From Argyresthia goedartella (Eukaryota; Arthropoda; Insecta; Lepidoptera; Argyresthiidae): DNA of 64,000 bases. Both the position numbers and the translations under genes were made by a program. The notes beneath the pieces are model-generated. The model made no database searches. It saw only the letters and a list, made by a program, of their open reading frames with translations, and had not been told where the DNA came from. Shown piece after piece: positions 9,545 to 20,638 of the stretch (positions are counted from its first letter, which is position 1; each line of letters begins with the position of its first letter). Where the stretch lies: positions 16,549,579 through 16,613,578 of the forward strand of contig OX463816.1 of NCBI GenBank assembly GCA_949825045.1, read 5' to 3'.

Positions 9545-10585
9545 ATGGAGTGGACACTTAAAGAAGACCGTGTCGCAGTTATTGCGTTGCATCGTTGCGG
9601 TTACGCGCCAATTCAGATTTTCGACTTACTGAAAAATTTGAATATAACCAAAAGATTCGTTTATCGTACCATAAAACGATACAATGAAGACTCTAGTGTA
9701 GATGACAGGTCAAGAAGTGGTCGTCCTCGCTCTGTTAGGACTCCAGTAGTGATAAAAGCTGTGAAGGCACGAATTCAAAGAAATCCCATACGTAAGCAGA
9801 AACTGTTGGCCCTTCAGATGGGGTTAAGCAGGACCACGGTGAAAAGGGTGTTAAATGAAGACTTAGGGCTTAGGGCATGTCGAAGAAAAACAGGACATCG
9901 TTTGGACGCTCGTTTAATGGACCTGAGACTGAAGAGATGCCGCGCTTTGTTGAAGCGGTACGCGGGAAAAAAGCATCGGGAAATTCTTTTTTCGGATGAA
10001 AAAATTTTCTCCGTGGAAGAGAGCTACAACAAACAAAATGATAAGGTGTACGCACACAGCAGTGAAAAAGCGAGCAACCGTATTCCGCGTGTCCAACGAG
10101 GTCATTTTCCATCCTCGCTCATGGTTTGGTTGGGAGTCTCTTATTGGGGCTTAACTGAGGTACATTTTTGTGAGAAAGGCGTAAAAACGAATGCAGTTGT
10201 GTATCGAAATACAGTCCTCAAGAACCTTGTGGAACCTGTTTCTCATACCATGTTTAATAACAGGCACTGGGTATTCCAACAAGATTCTGCGCCACCTCAT
10301 AGAGCGAAAAGCACACAAGACTGGCTGGCGGCGCGTGAAATCGACTTCATCCGGCACGAAGACTGGCCCTCCTCCAGTTCAGATCTGAGTCCGTTAGATT
10401 ACAAGATATGGCAACACTTGGAGGAAAAGGCCTGCTCAAAGCCTCATCCTGATTTGGAGTCACTCAAGGCATCCTTGATTAAGGCAGCCGCCGATATTGA
10501 CATGGACCTCGTTCGTGCTGCGATAGACGACTGGCCGCGCAGAATAAAGGCCTGTATTCAAAATCGCGGGGGTCATTTTGAATAA
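9545..10585 (+). CDS. Mariner-like transposase, intact
   Basis: A single uninterrupted frame. ATG at 9545 gives 346 residues; an in-frame ATG at 9512 would add 11 residues. I prefer 9545 because it matches the usual mariner length and N-terminus. Residues 1-110 contain paired helix-turn-helix domains with a GRPRS AT-hook-like linker. The catalytic domain has ILFSDEKIF (first Asp), VFQQDSAPPH (second Asp) and SSSDLSPLDYKIW (third Asp). I count 37 residues between the second and third Asp, fitting a DD37D (maT-like) mariner. All catalytic residues are present. It would cut and paste the element at TA sites. The protein ends in the common GGHFE motif. Confidence 0.9.
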   Translation: MEWTLKEDRVAVIALHRCGYAPIQIFDLLKNLNITKRFVYRTIKRYNEDSSVDDRSRSGRPRSVRTPVVIKAVKARIQRNPIRKQKLLALQMGLSRTTVKRVLNEDLGLRACRRKTGHRLDARLMDLRLKRCRALLKRYAGKKHREILFSDEKIFSVEESYNKQNDKVYAHSSEKASNRIPRVQRGHFPSSLMVWLGVSYWGLTEVHFCEKGVKTNAVVYRNTVLKNLVEPVSHTMFNNRHWVFQQDSAPPHRAKSTQDWLAAREIDFIRHEDWPSSSSDLSPLDYKIWQHLEEKACSKPHPDLESLKASLIKAAADIDMDLVRAAIDDWPRRIKACIQNRGGHFE

Positions 10586-10684
10586 ACTTTATTACCATAA
10601 GAATCTATGTTTTATTAAGTTCATTTTGCTATATAAATGTTTACATAAATAATAAACATGTCTAAATTATTTCATATTGCACAT

Positions 10685-10712
10685 GTGACAGAACTTATGA
10701 CCTGACTATGTG
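10685..10712 (-). repeat. Right terminal inverted repeat of the mariner element
   Basis: Complementary to 9402-9427. Followed by the TA duplication at 10713-10714. Confidence 0.9.
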
Positions 10713-11950
10713 TATATAAAACCTAGCTCTCTTATTACCTTATACCTTATCTTATTACTTATTACCGTCACTCAAACAATATGCTGAACATGTATGTACC
10801 AGTCAGGATTCAGATCGGGTATTGCACCGTTAAGGCTCTGCTGAAAGTTGCAAATAACATTCAAGTAGCCAAGGACTGCAAACATCTTTTCATGCTAGCT
10901 CTACTTGACTTCATTAGTGCCTTCAACTGCAAAGATTTAAATATTCTCGTTGAGCTTCTCATTCCTGAATATCCTTGAACGTTTCCTCCTTCTCTGCCAG
11001 CTGGTTCGACTCTTATTTGAAGAATCGGCAAGTGCGTATCAGGTCGGAGGAGATATCTACTGAATGTTGTGACCTCTTTACAGGAGTCCCTTAAGGTGTC
11101 ATTCTTTCTCCTCTTCTGTTCTAGATTTCATTAACTCCATCTCGGCCGTTCAGTCTTCCTTATATCATCTTGACGCTGATGATCTACAGATTTATCGCCA
11201 CTTTTTTCCGAAGGATGCAAACTCAATGCTGATATTGAGGGTATAAGAAGATGGGATTCATCCTTCGGACAATCCGAGATCCCGAAGAACTACTGAACAA
11301 ACTCGAACGACTTCAAAATCTTGGGATTAGGTTAACTTCGGGCTGCGAAAATACTACCATGTATCACAACTTCGCAAGGAGTTGAAGTGGCTGCCAATCC
11401 GTCTTCATCGGGATTTACACTCCTCAATTTCCTCTTCAACATTTTACGAAATCCACGCTATCCAACTTTCCTACGAGACAGTTTTCAATTTCTTTCTACA
11501 AGTTGGCCTCGGAGAACTCACACAGTTTCCTTGCTTACAACTCCACAGCATAACACTGCCTCCTACGAGAACGGGTTTAGACCCCGGGCTATTCAGATGT
11601 GGAATGCACTCCCCTGTACCATCAGGGACAGTCCCACTCTGAATATATTTAAAAGACGCTTGAAGATACATTACTTCTCTCTTTAGAATAATAATAAGTA
11701 TGCATGGCAGTATTGTTTACTATATAATAGTAGTAATAGTATATTATAGGTATTTAGTATACGATTATAGTATTATGTCATTTATTTCATATATTATACA
11801 CATAGGTCTACCCCTGCTCAGCAAACAACCTTTCCCACCTTAACTTGGTTTGCTGGAAGAAATCTCTTATTAGAGATAAGCTCGTCTTTGTACACTGTTT
11901 TTATGCATATCTTGTTTTTTATATTATTTGTGTTATAAAGATATGATTAA
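10713..11950 (+). pseudogene. LINE remnant, part 2: RT, C-terminal region and 3' UTR
   Basis: This continues the LINE split by the mariner. RT pieces include LLKVANNIQVAKDCKHLFML and LLDFISAFN near 10840-10925, and a SWFDSYLKNRQVRIRS block near 10995-11040. A decayed catalytic region (DADDLQIYRH) lies near 11175. Several hundred bases of RT are then missing. The conserved LINE C-terminus (SYENGFRPRAIQMWNALPC) lies in 11387-11686. The 3' UTR has a small stem-loop (ATCTCTTATTAGAGATAAGC, near 11859-11880) of a type often seen in lepidopteran LINE tails. Frameshifts throughout. Confidence 0.75.
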
Positions 11951-12094
11951 TCTTACAGTACGTATGCCTATGTTTGAATGTTCGTTTGTGTTGGCATTCC
12001 GATTTGCTGTGAAACTCTTACAAAATTCTAGGGTGTGGTTCTTATTGAGCTGATAATATTATTCTTTGTGGTTTGATTAAAACGCCTGCAAAGT

Positions 12095-12560
12095 CAGACC
12101 AATCAGAGGCTCGCATTTATAAAAACGCATAAAGCAAGATAGATTGGCGGAGCCTAATGCCCGCATATTCACTTTTGCGTGAGAAGTCGTCTGAGTAACA
12201 CCCAAGAGCCCAATCCGTATTGATCGGGCCGCGTTTCATAATCGATCTAAGTATAATTTGTTGTGCAGTGTTGCATCACCTATTATAAAGTGCCGAGTGT
12301 AAAATATAAAATCATACGAACTTACCTTGCAAGTGAAGTTTGATGATTATTAAACGACGTGATTCCCCCGAGAGATTATTTGAATTCACTTGAAGAAGCA
12401 CGGCCATGTGCTTCCATCTTACACAGTTTCAGGGCACTAAAATAAAAAAGGTAAGATTTGACTTCCGCCCGTCGTCGACTTCCGTGCCCCCCGTGAGTTG
12501 ACGTTACCATACTGGTTCCCCTGATTAAACACAATAGAGATTAAATCTAGGACTTCATAA
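12095..12560 (+). promoter_or_regulatory. Promoter- or LTR-like segment
   Basis: A CCAAT box at 12099-12103 and a TATA-like TTTATAAAA at 12116-12124 are followed by about 300 bases of moderate GC content with a GT-rich splice-donor-like site (AAAAAAGGTAAG near 12450). The layout would fit an LTR or a host promoter plus first exon. No second copy exists in the window, so the class cannot be decided. Confidence 0.25.
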
Positions 12561-14279
12561 ACAGTAGGACTATTACACTTTATAATTTTAGTAGAAAAGA
12601 GATCCTACCATATTTTTAAAACGTTTCAGGGAAAGAGAGAGCAAAGCATCAAATGTGTTAGTGCTAATAAGCTGTGTACGTTTTTTATAAATATAATATA
12701 CAAATATACGTATATCAATTATCCTGCATAAAAATATAATTTAACTAAACAGCTTATTCATGTTTCATTGAAGGAAGAAGCAAAAAGAAGCAAAAAATAT
12801 TCCAGCAGATTCATTATTACCTATAATATCAAGCGTAAATTATTCGTCACCTCCCGTCTGACATTATCCGTACTTCTAAAACAAGTGACCCGCATTTCCT
12901 TCGGGGGCGTGCCAAAATAGGTTAATTAAAACCAACTACAGTTCGGAAGTTTCACAGCTCATATAAAAATCCAGCGGGATTGCCATGATAAGATGAAATA
13001 CCGACCAAAGTCCCTTTTAGGCTCGAAACAAGAACGGTACCAAGTACATAAGGGTCATATGGACGATTTAAGCCTTGCGGCACGCCAGAATGGCCTATCA
13101 ACTGCAGGCCTGGCGGTATCATTGTAAACAGATGTTCAAAGCATGCCCAATTTTCTAGGTACAATGTTATTGGAACATATTTAAAAGTACCTACATTGAG
13201 TAATGCCCGCGTTGATTGTCAATGGTTTCTGTGTGACCAGTTATTTCGCATCGTCATCGCTTCGTTACTGCTCAGGACTTGTATATGTACCGCTTTAAAC
13301 TTTACTCAGAATCATTTAAGTCCACATTAGGAAGATTGTTGAGCTTCCATTTTAACATCAATCCTTATTTGTCAGCCTTCAAACTGAGTTTCGTTTCGAA
13401 TTAAACACTTAACCATTATTCTTAAGATATAAACTTAGCTTACTACTAAATAAAGGCCATCTTCAACGCAAGCATTGATAGTATTTTAGTCTTTTTCATT
13501 CTAAATCACAATCAAAGAAGCTGGGTCCCCATGACACGCATTGAGTCGGAGTGTCTGCGAGGCGCGACTGATATTGTGTTACTTTTCTCGGACGCAATTT
13601 ACATAAAGAATGAGCTAAGAACTTTTAGTGACCCGTTGGTAAATGAGAGCCTTTTGAACTGTTAATTTTGTTTGCATATAAAATGAAATTTCTCTGAAAG
13701 TTATTCGCGCCTACATTTTTTACGCAATGTGCTTTTTTGGTTCCCTTTTGTTTTGTTCATTGTCGATGTAATTTTTGGCACAAAGTTTATTTTTCTCCTT
13801 ATATTCTGACGGTGATCTCAAAAGCTCAAACAGACGGAGCATTGGGGTTGTTAACGACGAAAGCGACGTCACTGTTTAAATGATTACTGTAAATATATTG
13901 TTAAAATAAATAAATAAAGATAATATTTGTAGGACATTAGAGTTAAGGAAAACCTAGTTAAGCAACTTATGTTTTGTGTTCATATTCTATTAGATTTAAG
14001 TATGTTATGAGAATAAAGATATTGTATTGGTTGTTTTTTGATGTGTAGCCTGTGCGAACCGAGCTCCGATTGAAGCGACTCGAGGCGCGCAGGCACCTAT
14101 ATTTAATACCTCGGTGAGGCGGGGGACCGCGGGCCGGCCAAAATAATACAAAACCCTAATTAGAAAGCCCGCGGTCACCCAAATCATTATGTAAAAGGAT
14201 ATTTAGAGACTTAAGGTATTGAATAAGCATAGATTTAAGACAATAAATGTAAAATAAAACCATTTTAATTAGAAATAAA

Positions 14280-14420
14280 GCCTAGCGGGGAAGGAGGGGC
14301 GAGGAAGGGGGCGGTGTGCGGCGCGGGGTCTGAGGTAAACAAAACTACTCTCAGGCGGTCCAATAAAAGGCGCGCGCGCGCCGCCGAACATTCATTCCCG
14401 ATCGAGCTACAGCAGAAGAA
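14280..14420 (+). promoter_or_regulatory. GC-rich promoter-like island
   Basis: A local G-rich run precedes CCAATAAAAGG (14360-14370) and an alternating GC tract (14371-14382), with a TCATTC initiator-like site near 14391. It stands out from the AT-rich surroundings. Whether a gene starts here is not shown; the following open frame (14314-14505) has no recognisable domain. Confidence 0.25.
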
Positions 14421-14850
14421 GTACCAAGGCCTCCCCCTCGCCTCTCCGCCTGCAAATATTGAAGAAATTGCGTTATCATTCGAGCCCTCTTCGCCATCAA
14501 CCTAATAAGAAAATCTACAGTCCACGCTGCGCCCCGCAATAAGTACACACAAATAAGAATTGCGGGGTACTCTATGTACATCGCGTACAGGGGTATTTAA
14601 TTTAAGCTGGATGGATTCTTTTATCTTTATAGCACAGAAAATAGAAAAGTACCTACAGTTACAAGACATGTTATACGCCAAGTCGAGCTTAATTAATAAG
14701 ATATATATCTTCCAGCAAACCTTAAATGATAGAGCAGCGTTTATATGCTGTTTCAGCACAGAAACACATTAATATAAAAGGGGTAGTATTTAAACGAGTG
14801 ACTGTAAATTTAAGTTTGAAGCGATAAAAATAATTAATTTAGGTTATTGT

Positions 14851-15233
14851 ATTACTAAGTGAGCGACTAACTGCGGGTGACGAGAAATAAACAGAACAGC
14901 AACTTACAAACATTAATTTGAGTTACTTAAAATACAAAATGAGAAGCTTTTCTTTGCATACGCTCCGCTCTTGTCCGGGGTTGCTTCTTCTAAGTCACAA
15001 CCTAAACTATAACTCAATTGAAATTTAGCCACAATAACCTACTCTAGCCAATTTTATTATTTATTTGAATACGCTCCGCTCCGCTACGCTCCGGGGTTGC
15101 TTCTTCTAAGTTCAAACCTAACCTATAATCCAATTTAAATTTAGCCACAATTACCTACTCTAGCCAATATTGGCTTTCTGTGTTCCATTATTGAAGTTGC
15201 CCTCTCTGTATTTCTAGTCGCTCACTTAGTAAT
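14851..15233. repeat. Inverted-repeat-bounded element containing a tandem duplication
   Basis: A perfect 19-bp inverted repeat, ATTACTAAGTGAGCGACTA at 14851-14869 and its complement at 15215-15233, bounds 383 bp. Inside are two imperfect direct copies of a 95-100-bp unit (about 14958-15052 and 15069-15168) sharing GGGGTTGCTTCTTCTAAGT and TAGCCACAAT. This could be a MITE-like element or the edge of a satellite. No clear target duplication. Confidence 0.55.
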
Positions 15234-16104
15234 TTGGTCGCATGGTTAGAATTTTTATATCTGAAACGCCCACTTTTTGAAAGCTCGTTCTGAATTTTAT
15301 TAATATTAGAAAAAAATGCTCAATTTAGTGATTTTTTTGGTTATTTCAAGTATTTCGGCTGTTTATGGCCATTCGCTCAGTGATCATTCGCTTAATTCGT
15401 TTTTTATTCGATCGTTTTACAATTCCCCATATAAAAGTACAAATAGCAACAAAAGTACATATATCTCATATGTATTTATACCTAGCAATAATTGAATTCA
15501 TAGTATTATGTCATTGTTTAATACTAAGGTAAACAATGCGATGGCTATTATAATAATTTTGGATGTTTTTATAGAACCACGATGAATGAATTACTAACAT
15601 AAGTGATACCCACCTAAATATTGTGTGTAAATTCGGAAGAGCGGGACCTCCTTGCATAGGTATTACTATACTTAAAAGGGGGGCTCCACTTAATGAAATT
15701 GTAATCAAGTGTGTGTTAAAGATTTTTTATTTTTTTTATGATGACAATTAAAAAATTTGATTTAAAAGTACCCACATAAGTTTTGAGTGGTTTTGCTGCC
15801 ACGTGTACGTGCCGCGACAGCAAAAGAGATTAGTCTCAGCATCATGGTAAAAGCAGGACCGTGATGCTGGTTTTTAGTCCAGACCCAGGAAGTAATCAAT
15901 TAAAAATTTGATTGATATCACCAGGTGGCCAGTGGAAAATAAATTTAAGGTAAACTACATCAAACAGTTATAATGCCATCGCGAATTAAATTGTGAAATT
16001 AAATTTTGTTTATGTTTTAAAAGTAATTTTCTTACATGTATGTAGTTTTATTGTGCTCTAGGACTCTCCAGTTTCATAAATTCTCCTACTGTCATCTCTA
16101 GGTT
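15234..16104. other. AT-rich spacer
   Basis: No gene seen. An imperfect stem (CAGCATCATGGT...ACCGTGATGCTG) lies near 15838-15870. Confidence 0.4.
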
Positions 16105-16110
16105 TCCTGG

Positions 16111-16244
16111 AAGAAATCTCTCTTAAGAGATAAGCTCGCATTTGCTTGCATACATATATATATATAACATATATATTTATTATATTAAAGATACGACAAA
16201 ATGTTATGAGCAAATGCGAGCTTATCTCTTAAGAGAGACTTCTT
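16111..16244. repeat. Large inverted repeat built from a LINE 3'-UTR motif
   Basis: The arms 16111-16146 and 16209-16244 are 36 bp with one mismatch and are separated by about 62 bp of AT-rich DNA. Each arm contains CTCTTAAGAGATAAGCTCG, close to the stem-loop motif in the LINE 3' UTR near 11859-11880. Two LINE 3' ends in opposite orientation, or a foldback copy, would explain it. Confidence 0.65.
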
Positions 16245-17839
16245 GAGCATGTTATGAGGAAATATATATATATATTTATATAAATAAATACGTAATAAAA
16301 AATTATAGAATATTATGGGGTTCTCAATAGATTATAGTTATGTTTTAATAACATTTTATTTCTAATTTATTTATTCCTATATCCCTCTCCCTGTTAATAT
16401 ATGTTATTTAAAGGAATTTATTTGATTCTCTTTTTAAGTAATATCTACTCTTATATACTCTATTTTTACCTGAATCCTAGTTACACTGTCACATTATTCA
16501 TATTTATGTTGAATGAAATTGAGAGTTTGAATTACTATTCAATTTGTGGTTATTCCAGCGACATGGAATGAAGTTTGAAATATTAATATAGTACTATTTT
16601 GTAGTATTTGGAGTCAATGAGACTATAAACTTATTGAAAGTAGTAACTGAGTTGACTAATTTCTGCAACAACGTTTTAAAAATTATATGTTCGACTCGAT
16701 GTCGAGAATTCGGACTTTAATTAAACAAACCTGCAATTCTCGACTTAACTGAATTATGATAAAGGTTCAAATTCCCTAGACCTTCCAATGCAATCATGGA
16801 AAGAGGTCATGGTTAATTTTACTAATACAATAGTTATTGATTAATCACCTTTGATCAAATAATGGAATAAGCCGTCGCAAAGCCACCGCCAATGTTCACA
16901 TAACGCCAGAATAAAGCAATAGAAGTACGGAAATTCACAGTTATGCTCTATTCAGTTGTGCATATTTATATTACTCTACGGATACATATACTTATATCTT
17001 CGCACTTTACGAAGTAACAATAACATGTTTGGATCTGCTGATGGTTGATTGAAGGTCAATTCCTTAACCTTAAAATTAATCATGCTACTTACGCACATCT
17101 ATGGATGTGAAGAAATATTTTATACTTCATGCTATGCTATTGGGCATTACTAAGAGACAAATGAGTCTTTATTGAAACATGTAACATAAACAACCAGTGA
17201 AACTTCATTGTGTATGTTTATAGTTTTATGTGGAAGAATATTTAATATAATCTACATGAATATCGGATATTGACTGATGAGACAGTTGAATGTCATTCGC
17301 AAAATATAATCCTATCCTGATCGGTCATACCCCATCCCAATCCGGTGAATCTATGACTAAATCCAATTCAGAATACTTATACGCTACTTTTTTTTATAAA
17401 TGAGTATCAGAACTACAAATTTATTGGTTTCGTAGAGTTATCTGGGTAGAAGACCGAATCAAGTAATAGGGGTTTTTTCTCCAAAATTTTATGAATACCA
17501 AATTTTCCTTTTATTATTTTAATATTTATAATTTTTTATTTTATTTTAATCAATACCCAAAATATACTATGACATTTTATAATATGAATCTACTTTATAA
17601 AGTTATTAATCATTTTATGGATATTAATCTGTGTCATTCTTGTTAGTGGGGACATATATAAATATATATATTTTATTAAAATTTAAAATTACTTATTATT
17701 CAATTTAAAACATTCCTGGTTTAAAATCTATTGTCAAAGTTGTCAGCACTTCTTACTCATACCTCTATAATAAGAGTTACTGGTTTCACATGTTGTAGGA
17801 GTTCTAATTTACTAGACGATCTATTTTATTTGGCCATCA
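16245..17839. other. AT-rich spacer, no gene recognised
   Basis: Very AT-rich, with dinucleotide TA runs near 16260-16285 and 17650-17680. I see no coding sequence or defined repeat. Confidence 0.4.
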
Positions 17840-18530
17840 CAATTAATAAGAGACTGCGTTTCAAGGAGGGGTCGAAATATAAAAAGGGGGGATGTAACAA
17901 GCCCAGATCGTGATAAACGGCCACCCACCCTGATAATCCCCGAATCGTCGATGAATAAGTTTAGTTTTCGCATTTGTTTGGAGAGTATTCTATGTTCTTG
18001 AAGACGCGTTATTTCAGCATTAAAATAGTGCGATTGGACATGCTTAACTATACTGAGTAATTCTTCATTCATTCTAAACGGCTGAGGAACAGGTCACACC
18101 AGCGTGATTTTTCTTTACGATGTTTCGTGAACCTGCGAAAGTACGCGATGATGCGTTGAATTTTTCTAATTGAGGAATATTTATCAAGGAGACGGTCTAT
18201 AAAGTGGGTTTCGTCATTGATTACTAAACTCTGAGCGCGTTCCTCATTGACCGTGTCTGCGTTGTCGTATGGGTAAAATGCTTTACCCGAAGGCCACGAT
18301 TCTGAGGACTGGGTTAGCCAATCGGGTCCCGCCCACCATAACGAGTTGTTGATCAGATCAGCTGGAAACTGACCGCGCGAAGCTATGTCTGCAGGATTTT
18401 CACCGGACGGAACATGATTCCACCGAGTGTTCGGCAGGGCATCCTGAATGTGGGTTAGCCACAAAGGCTTTCCAACGATAAGAATGTGCCCTAATCCATG
18501 ACAGTGCCACAGTTGAATCAGACCACGCAA
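17840..18530 (-). pseudogene. BEL family 2: RNase H-integrase connection and integrase N-terminal region
   Basis: The minus strand encodes the BEL connection region (WNHVPSGENPADIASRG, the conserved end of RNase H). Next comes LWWAGPDWL and an IQRIIAYFRRF block, then the integrase-proximal region (SGIIRVGGRLS). The frame changes once near 18070. After RVGGRLS the similarity fades and the catalytic core is absent, so the element is truncated there. It cannot encode a working integrase. Confidence 0.8.
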
Positions 18531-18835
18531 ATACTTCGAAGGATGGTAAGAACGGTGAATAGATTTTCTTTACGTATTTTAAGAGGTCAGCAAGAAGGTT
18601 GGCGGCACACAGTTCTAGACGTGGCAGAAAAACGCGTTGAATAGGCGCTACGCGAGCTTTTGCACAAAGGAAGACAACGTGGACTCCATCTAGAGAATCC
18701 ACAACACGAAGGTACGTTACAGCGCCATATCCAGCTTCGGAGCTGTCTGAAAATCCATGAATTTGACACGAATGAATTCCATCTAGGGACAGGCAGCGGG
18801 GAATTTCCAACGAGTTTAATGAATTCAATTGTTTA
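18400..18835 (-). pseudogene. BEL family 2: RNase H domain
   Basis: The minus-strand frame shows GFSDSSEAGYGAVTYLR (first RNase H acid), then AKARVAPIQRVFLPRLELCA and VFAWSDSTVALSWIR (catalytic Asp). These are standard BEL/Pao RNase H blocks. A frame change near 18450 leads into the connection region. In the family this domain removes the RNA strand during cDNA synthesis. It is degraded but readily recognised. Confidence 0.85.
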
Positions 18836-18977
18836 GAGTATTAATCCCTGACTGACTATATTTTAAGGAGGGCCATTAGCGAGAATCCAAAGTTTCTGGA
18901 TAAAAGATTTAGCTAGAAAGGTTAGGGGAAATAAAAATCCCAAAGGATCAAAGATACGTGCTAGCTTGCTTGCTTGA

Positions 18978-19876
18978 TCAAAGAATGGTCCGTTTCGTAC
19001 ACTTACAAGTAATCGGTCTTACTTCAAAGGTAAAAACATCCTTAAATGGGTTCCATTTTAGGCTTAAGACATTTACGGCACTGACTTCATCATAGTCCAA
19101 GGATACTACATCAATAAGACAGTGCTCAGACGGTAGGTCAATAAATAATTCAGGACGATTACTTGCCCACTTCCTCAGCTCAAACTGACCTCGTTGCAGC
19201 AGCGATATGACTCCAGTTTTGAGCTGCCTTGCCTCTTCGAGAGTGGGGGCGCCAGTGACGACATCGTCAACATACACATCTGACCTTAATACTTCTCTGC
19301 CCACAGGAAAATGTACACCTTCGTCATCTGCCAGTTGCTTTATTGTGCGACATGCTGAGAATGGAGCTGAAGCCACTCCGTAAGTGACAGTATTTAACCG
19401 GTACTCCTGAAAGGGTTCGGTTGCACTGAAGCGCCAGAAGATTCTTTGGAAATCACGGTCATCTTTAGCTATTACGATTTGACGGTACATTTGGCGGACG
19501 TCTGCAGTAAACACGATCAGATTGATAATAAATCGACAAAGAATATCAATAGCATTTGCCTGCAGTTTCGGGCCGGTTAAAATAGTGTCGTTGAGTGACA
19601 CATTTTATGAGTACTTTGCACATGCATCGAAAACGACACAGAGTTCGGGATTCTTAATAGGTTTTCGCTCTAACGAATGAAATCGCTTAAGTGCCGCTTC
19701 TCGTGAACCATGAAAGAGGGTATTCTGAATCTTTTCTTTAAAACGTAAAGCAACGATGTATCTTCCGGTCATGTCACGGGATAAATTTTCAAGATTAAGT
19801 TTTTCGCAACGTTCTTCATCTTGTGAGAGTTTTGCAATAGCTGGAGGAATCGAATAAAGCTCCCAAAATTGCTTAA
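18978..19876 (-). pseudogene. BEL family 2: reverse transcriptase
   Basis: From 19876 the minus strand reads IKQFWELYSIPP, the BEL RT start, then RYIVALRFKEK and LKRFHSLERKP. A gap and stop near 19605 follow. It continues with SLNDTILTGPKLQ, FTADVRQMYRQIVI and TYGVASAPFSACR, with the catalytic YVDDVVTGAPT near 19275. The catalytic Asp pair is intact, unlike the family 1 copy. It ends near 18978 with a frame break before RNase H. The 5' edge lies exactly at the insertion point of the LTR element at 19881. Confidence 0.88.
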
Positions 19877-19880
19877 TCTG
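19877..19880. repeat. 4-bp target-site duplication (TCTG), left copy
   Basis: TCTG immediately outside the LTR. The matching copy is at 22745-22748. Removing the insert and one copy restores a continuous BEL reading frame across the site. Confidence 0.85.
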
Positions 19881-20638
19881 TGAAACAGTAAGACTAACCT
19901 GACCAAAAGAGATTATTGGCAGGCTCAAGATACATTTATTTATTAATCACAGGGTCGTGAGTCGAATATTGGTGATATAGTTGAAACTCTGGATAGGGAC
20001 TCGCCGGGAATTTGTAGATTTCAGCTCCTTGGTAGACTCAATCCGACTGGTCCACTTCTCCAAACGTCAACAAGTGATTATGCGGTTAGCGCCAGGAGGA
20101 TATTATTCCTCGGCGTGGAACCCTGGAAAGAGACCAGTGTGAATGATAGGAATACAAAAGCGCTACAGCGCCCAGCTATCAGGCGACGGCTCCCCACATG
20201 GAGACTTCCGACGAGGGCCCTAGGGTAATTAGGATCTAAGAGTGCCGCAGTCCAATAGACACTGTATAGAAAAGGGAAATACATAGAGAGTATAAAATAC
20301 ACGAAAATAAGAAAGACTAACTACGAACCAATGCTTACCCATGGATTGGGGAGAGTAGGGAAGTTTCAAATCAACTACTGCACTTTACAGCAACTAAACA
20401 TTCAGCTCCATTACAGTACTAAAGGGACTAGCCCATCGCCGCAACTAAAGGCGTGACTAAAAAATTATTGATGCAGAAGATACAACCTCACGTTTCAGAG
20501 CTCAAACAATGTCTGCCTCAAAAAAACAATCAGCTGCCAGACGAGATTCCAGACCCGAATTTCCGAATTTTTATAGTTTTAGTTTTTAACTGGCTAATCC
20601 GCCAGTAGCCAATATGGTCAAGGAGGTAGTACGTTACA
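19881..20638 (-). repeat. LTR (3' in element orientation) of the non-coding LTR element
   Basis: 758 bp, almost identical to 21987-22744. The terminal inverted bases are TGTAAC and the complement of TGAAAC. Confidence 0.9.

Larger units (their letters stand above)
9402..10712 (+). mobile_element. Complete Tc1/mariner element
   Basis: This 1311-bp element has near-perfect terminal inverted repeats (TIRs): CACAGTCAGGTCATAAGTTC at the left and the complement of CACATAGTCAGGTCATAAGT at the right, differing by a 2-base indel. It is flanked by TA on both sides (9400-9401 and 10713-10714), the canonical target duplication. It holds one intact transposase frame and sits inside a dead LINE, so it is the younger insertion. 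Confidence 0.92.
11951..14850. other. Long AT-rich spacer without a recognised gene
   Basis: No convincing exon or transposon protein was found. Two GC-richer islands have promoter-like elements (12060-12500 and 14280-14420, listed separately). The open frames here are short, lack codon-like conservation and match nothing I recognise. Confidence 0.4.

Noticed and set aside
14314..14505. 63-codon frame in the GC-rich island
   Set aside because: Low-complexity Arg/Ala-rich start from the GC tract and no recognisable domain. Kept only as a promoter-like island.
20078..20302. 74-codon minus-strand frame repeated exactly at 22184-22408
   Set aside because: The duplication is explained by the two LTRs of the non-coding element. 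No domain or start context supports translation.
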